This document shows positions 10,201-11,473 of a stretch of DNA of 11,473 bases, piece by piece. The DNA is from Chloroflexota bacterium. Its GTDB lineage: Bacteria; Chloroflexota; Chloroflexia; JAMDCE01. A program made the translations under genes and the position numbers. The stretch is from NCBI GenBank assembly GCA_023489135.1, contig JAMDCE010000500.1, positions 1 through 11,473 on the forward strand. Direction: 5' to 3'. Within the stretch, counting starts at the first letter, position 1. Every line of letters starts with the position of its first letter. The notes under the pieces were generated by a model. That model saw only the letters and a program-made list of their open reading frames with translations, had not been told where the DNA came from and did no database searches.

Positions 10201-10615
10201 CGGAAGATTCCGGGCCCGCAGCCTCGCCGATTATTTCCAGGCACTGCTGCCCGTCCAATGTGTCGCCGTCCTCTCGCAGCATTTCGTCGGCAAGGGCCTC
10301 CAGCGCCAATTGGGCTGGGGAGTCAGCCTCTGATGATCCCGGTCCACCGGTCCTCAGAGAACGGCTGAGAATGATGAGAAGCTCGGTGTTCGGCAGCTTA
10401 GAAAAGTGGGGGTTGGAGGCGGCAAGACGGCAAAGGGCGATCAGGATGCGCGGGTCCCTCGCAAGCTCCCACCACTCTCCGCCGTCGGCGATTCGTTCGG
10501 TAAGACCCTGCGCGCTCCGCTGGTCGAGATTTGCCCTGATGAAGTCGGTGATTTGCGTATCGTCAAGGGGTTCCTGGAATTCCCTTGACTCGCCGAAGTA
10601 TAACTTATCTTTCAT
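7265..10615 (-). CDS. NACHT/STAND-derived TPR protein, 5'-truncated and ending at an amber codon
   Basis: About 1116 residues from ATG 10615; GTG 10630 extends this by five (VWGWW), and an in-frame TGA at 10649-10651 closes the frame. Residues 1-60 (KLYFGESREFQEPLDDTQITDFIRANL ... ELARDPRILIALCRLA) match the segment that normally follows a NACHT NTPase core. The piece ending RFRSPLLQHFFAALSLQR (about 180) matches the winged-helix end. No Walker A or B motif remains, so the NTPase and any effector domain are missing. From about residue 235 to the end come some 25 TPR units, the last broken by TAG (7265-7267). Intact relatives are STAND sensors, several of which act in anti-phage defence; this copy looks like a sensor arm without its switch. 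A separate functional TPR scaffold is possible but less likely given the abrupt N-terminus and the amber. Confidence 0.82.
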   Translation of the reverse strand: MKDKLYFGESREFQEPLDDTQITDFIRANLDQRSAQGLTERIADGGEWWELARDPRILIALCRLAASNPHFSKLPNTELLIILSRSLRTGGPGSSEADSPAQLALEALADEMLREDGDTLDGQQCLEIIGEAAGPESSEGDANDVLKDLLHSGMLLAGEDGRVARFRSPLLQHFFAALSLQRSLQGGTSLRSWLPSYPWSHRLERTLAFAYAMAGHRVGFLRDVLESANVEDVVLATASFLASQENEELAREFLRVDPLNYDLIHEFGRAFRQLRRMDLARGALEAAAKLEPDRALIHQELADVLVELGDLARAGSQYQVAARLCGNEISYHLGMARIFSHESKWPAARAELISAERSLRAAEAEVHHHLAHVCEGEGELEDALSHCQAAIEMNPSPHYWLHLGRLNRRKGRLRPAQEALGRCVELETDSYEAHRELGLIHESIEEFDRAVDELKQAILARGHAEAYADLGRVYRKMGLLARAQTELWRAIRLDPTHTEAHVELGAVYEGLCDLERALEIYRRAGQLSPRQAEPHERMGRVLRLLGSSAEAEIEIRAAAGLNPSRADLFALLGELMMEQGHHARALAEYRRAVELAPGDAAYRHHVGVMHSRLGEYGAAVQALSEALGLAYPDPDQAKAFSGGDPSSDLSPAETHFELGIALEMQGECDRALKHYRSASDLKPEVEPYWTRQGQHCLTQRRHQEAVAAFERSVLLKPHDASLLAQLGQAREGTGHSDLALQAYERAIARMGAAGQGLESATPYVRSSLILVERGRAQEAKKLLCNALDLFPRCAEAHYYLGLLLLDEGSLDQALLNCLAAVESDSGNARFKVALGRCFSARGSSNEATTQLRRAVALAPDLAEAHYHLARIYLDNGLQNDALASASQASMLDGSNPEYARFAGHVAGQQGDTQLALSLLEEAVRRSPDDHRMHRERATALELVGKRKEALDEYRRSLQLSPDNADYEFDVGRLNLLLGRCQDAVESLLRVVARHPNHGKAQGLLGEALVKLGHYEAALDRFELSARLQPDAPASWQGKGTCLASLGRLDDAAHALRRAGMLEGPDFAAREELAAVLPRLGLLEEAHEVLLDVVHGSGLTPRRAGALSDLCCALGRY

Positions 10616-10640
10616 CCACCACCCCCACACCCTCGACCAA

Positions 10641-10664
10641 AGGGGCGTTCACTGGAACGCCCCT
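10641..10664. repeat. Perfect hairpin just upstream of the truncated TPR gene
   Basis: AGGGGCGTTC (10641-10650), loop ACTG, GAACGCCCCT (10655-10664): a perfect 10-bp stem. It lies about 25 nt before ATG 10615 on the minus strand. No T-run follows on either strand, so it is not an obvious terminator. It may be part of an inserted repeat or a 5'-leader structure. Confidence 0.75.
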
Positions 10665-10669
10665 CACTA

Positions 10670-10743
10670 GGCAAGTGCTTGCCGCGCCAAAAGGCACTGC
10701 AGTGCTTACCTGCAGAATCTTTGGGCTCTGGCCCAGACGGGCC
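10670..10743. repeat. Run of short palindromes in the intergenic region
   Basis: Three further inverted repeats follow in series: GGCAAG-TG-CTTGCC (10670-10683), the exact 12-bp palindrome GCACTGCAGTGC (10694-10705), and GGCCC-AGAC-GGGCC (10730-10743). With the hairpin at 10641-10664 and the element at 10756-10902 they fill the whole interval between the TPR remnant and the hydratase gene. No gene is seen here. Confidence 0.65.
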
Positions 10744-10755
10744 TGGCCACTGCTT

Positions 10756-10902
10756 GTCATTCCCGCGGAAGGGAATCCAGCCTCCTCGCGGCGACTCGCT
10801 CTATGGATTCCCGCTTGCGCGGGAATACTCACGGCCTACCGGCCACCCATTGAGCATGAAAATGCTATTTTCAGAGGAATGACGGTCGTAGGCGGGAATG
10901 AC
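10756..10902. mobile_element. MITE-like palindromic element with 11-bp terminal inverted repeats
   Basis: GTCATTCCCGC (10756-10766) and GCGGGAATGAC (10892-10902) are perfect inverted ends of a 147-bp noncoding element. Inside are ATTCCC/GGGAAT (10759-10764 and 10771-10776), a strong hairpin ATTCCCGC-TTGC-GCGGGAAT (10807-10826), and GAAAAT-GCT-ATTTTC (10858-10872). The 'GTCATTCCCGC...GGATTCC' theme is a dispersed repeat type recognised in many proteobacterial genomes. It has no coding capacity, so mobility would depend on an enzyme elsewhere. No clear target duplication is visible. Confidence 0.72.
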
Positions 10903-10910
10903 GGTCGTAG
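10876..10910. repeat. Two 16-bp direct repeats at the edge of the MITE-like element
   Basis: GGAATGACGGTCGTAG occurs at 10876-10891 and again at 10895-10910, a 19-bp period. The first copy lies inside the element and the second spans its right end. This looks like a small tandem duplication of the element terminus, or two nested element ends. Confidence 0.8.
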
Positions 10911-10928
10911 AATGTATAAACCCTGCGC

Positions 10929-11473
10929 TTATCTACCCTTCCACACCGGCTTGCGCTTTTCGAGGAACGCGGTCGTGCCCTCAAGCCGATCTTCGCTGAA
11001 GAAGACGGTCGTGCCCAGAGCCAGCTCGTATTCCAGGGCCTGGTCGAGGTCGCATTCCATACCGACGTTGATCATCTTCTTGCCCGCCTCCAGCGCCAAC
11101 GGCGCCTTGCCGGCCATTTTCTTCGCCAGGGCTCTGGCCGTGTCCATCAACTCGGCGGCCGGGACCACCTTCTCCACCAGGCCTATCCGCAGGGCTTCCT
11201 GAGCGTCGATGTGGTCGCCGGTGAGGATCAGCATCTTGGCCATTCCCTTTCCGACGATTCGTGGCATCCTCTGGGTTCCGCCGTAGCCCGGCAAAAGGCC
11301 GAGATTGATCTCGGGCAGCCCGATCCTGGCGTTGTCGGCAGCTATTCGAATGTCGCCGGCCATCGCTATCTCGCAGCCGCCCCCCAGGGCGAAGCCGTTA
11401 ATGGCCATTATCACGGGTTTGGATAGCTTCTCGATCTTGCGCAGCAGATCGTGCCCTTCCTTGAGCAGTGGCC
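10929..11473 (-). CDS. Enoyl-CoA hydratase/crotonase (C-terminal part; N-terminus outside window)
   Basis: The C-terminal 181 residues of a crotonase-family enzyme that hydrates trans-2-enoyl-CoA to 3-hydroxyacyl-CoA in beta-oxidation or butyryl-CoA metabolism. The frame is open to the window edge, beginning PLLKEGHDLLRKIEKLSKPVIMAINGF, so GTG at 11414 is an internal valine, not a start. The oxyanion-hole and catalytic segment ALGGGCE contains E34 of this fragment. The second glutamate is E54 in LPEINLGLLPGYGGTQR. Their 20-residue spacing equals that of Glu144 and Glu164 in rat mitochondrial hydratase, so hydratase rather than isomerase activity is expected. The C-terminus FLEKRKPVWKGR is typical of full-length bacterial enzymes (about 260 aa). 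It ends in TAA, 26 bp from the MITE-like element, with no separate terminator seen. Confidence 0.95.
   Translation of the reverse strand, partial: PLLKEGHDLLRKIEKLSKPVIMAINGFALGGGCEIAMAGDIRIAADNARIGLPEINLGLLPGYGGTQRMPRIVGKGMAKMLILTGDHIDAQEALRIGLVEKVVPAAELMDTARALAKKMAGKAPLALEAGKKMINVGMECDLDQALEYELALGTTVFFSEDRLEGTTAFLEKRKPVWKGR

Noticed and set aside
5249..10615. Regular ~102-bp periodicity considered as a CRISPR array or DNA tandem repeat
   Set aside because: The periodicity is at protein level (34-residue TPR units); the nucleotide copies differ widely and there are no constant repeats with unique spacers.
10641..10664. 10-bp hairpin considered as an intrinsic terminator
   Set aside because: Neither strand has a T-run after the stem.
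10585..11202. 205-codon plus-strand frame over the palindrome region and hydratase gene
   Set aside because: It runs through the repeats and then antisense to a crotonase gene with both catalytic residues; no domain is seen.

Overview
The window looks like a chromosomal segment of a GC-rich, probably Gram-negative environmental bacterium. A deltaproteobacterial or myxobacterial-type lineage would fit, but the sequence does not settle this. The basis is GC-rich codon use, dispersed palindromic repeats of the 'GTCATTCCCGC...GCGGGAATGAC' and 'CCCTCACCCTAGCCCTCTCCC' types, and a zinc-finger anti-sigma/ABC exporter cluster. TAG, TGA and TAA all serve as ordinary stops here.

Layout. (1) 36-1306: a complete IS110-family insertion sequence that split a short palindromic repeat (flanks 1-35 and 1307-1327). 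Its ~300-nt left noncoding end holds a readable bridge RNA. The target loop matches the interrupted repeat, the donor loop matches the element's own ends, and joining the ends would create a TTGACA-17-TATCAT promoter. The transposase keeps its DEDD residues but has Thr where the family has its C-terminal catalytic Ser. (2) 1457-4369 (+): a tightly coupled three-gene operon of a membrane-bound zinc-finger anti-sigma-like protein, an ABC ATPase and an ABC-2 permease. No sigma-factor gene is visible. (3) 4380-5184 (-): an A/T-richer two-gene unit, an unknown 84-aa protein overlapping a minimal nucleotidyltransferase, resembling a toxin-antitoxin or abortive-infection module. (4) 5249-10615 (-): a very long TPR protein of about 42 repeats. 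Its N-terminus is the tail of a NACHT/STAND NTPase whose P-loop part is absent. One in-frame amber codon (7265-7267) cuts it in two. (5) 10641-10910: a cluster of palindromes ending in a MITE-like element with perfect 11-bp inverted ends, at the point where the NTPase part is lost. (6) 10929-11473 (-): the C-terminal part of an enoyl-CoA hydratase with both catalytic glutamates, running off the window.

Together: the operon in (2) and the hydratase in (6) look like ordinary intact host genes. Between them lies an accessory block with a decayed STAND/TPR gene followed in the same direction by the nucleotidyltransferase pair, bordered by repeats. This looks like an eroding defence-type island. 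The most informative element is the IS110 copy, whose guide logic (target, donor, core dinucleotide, junction promoter) can be read directly from the sequence.
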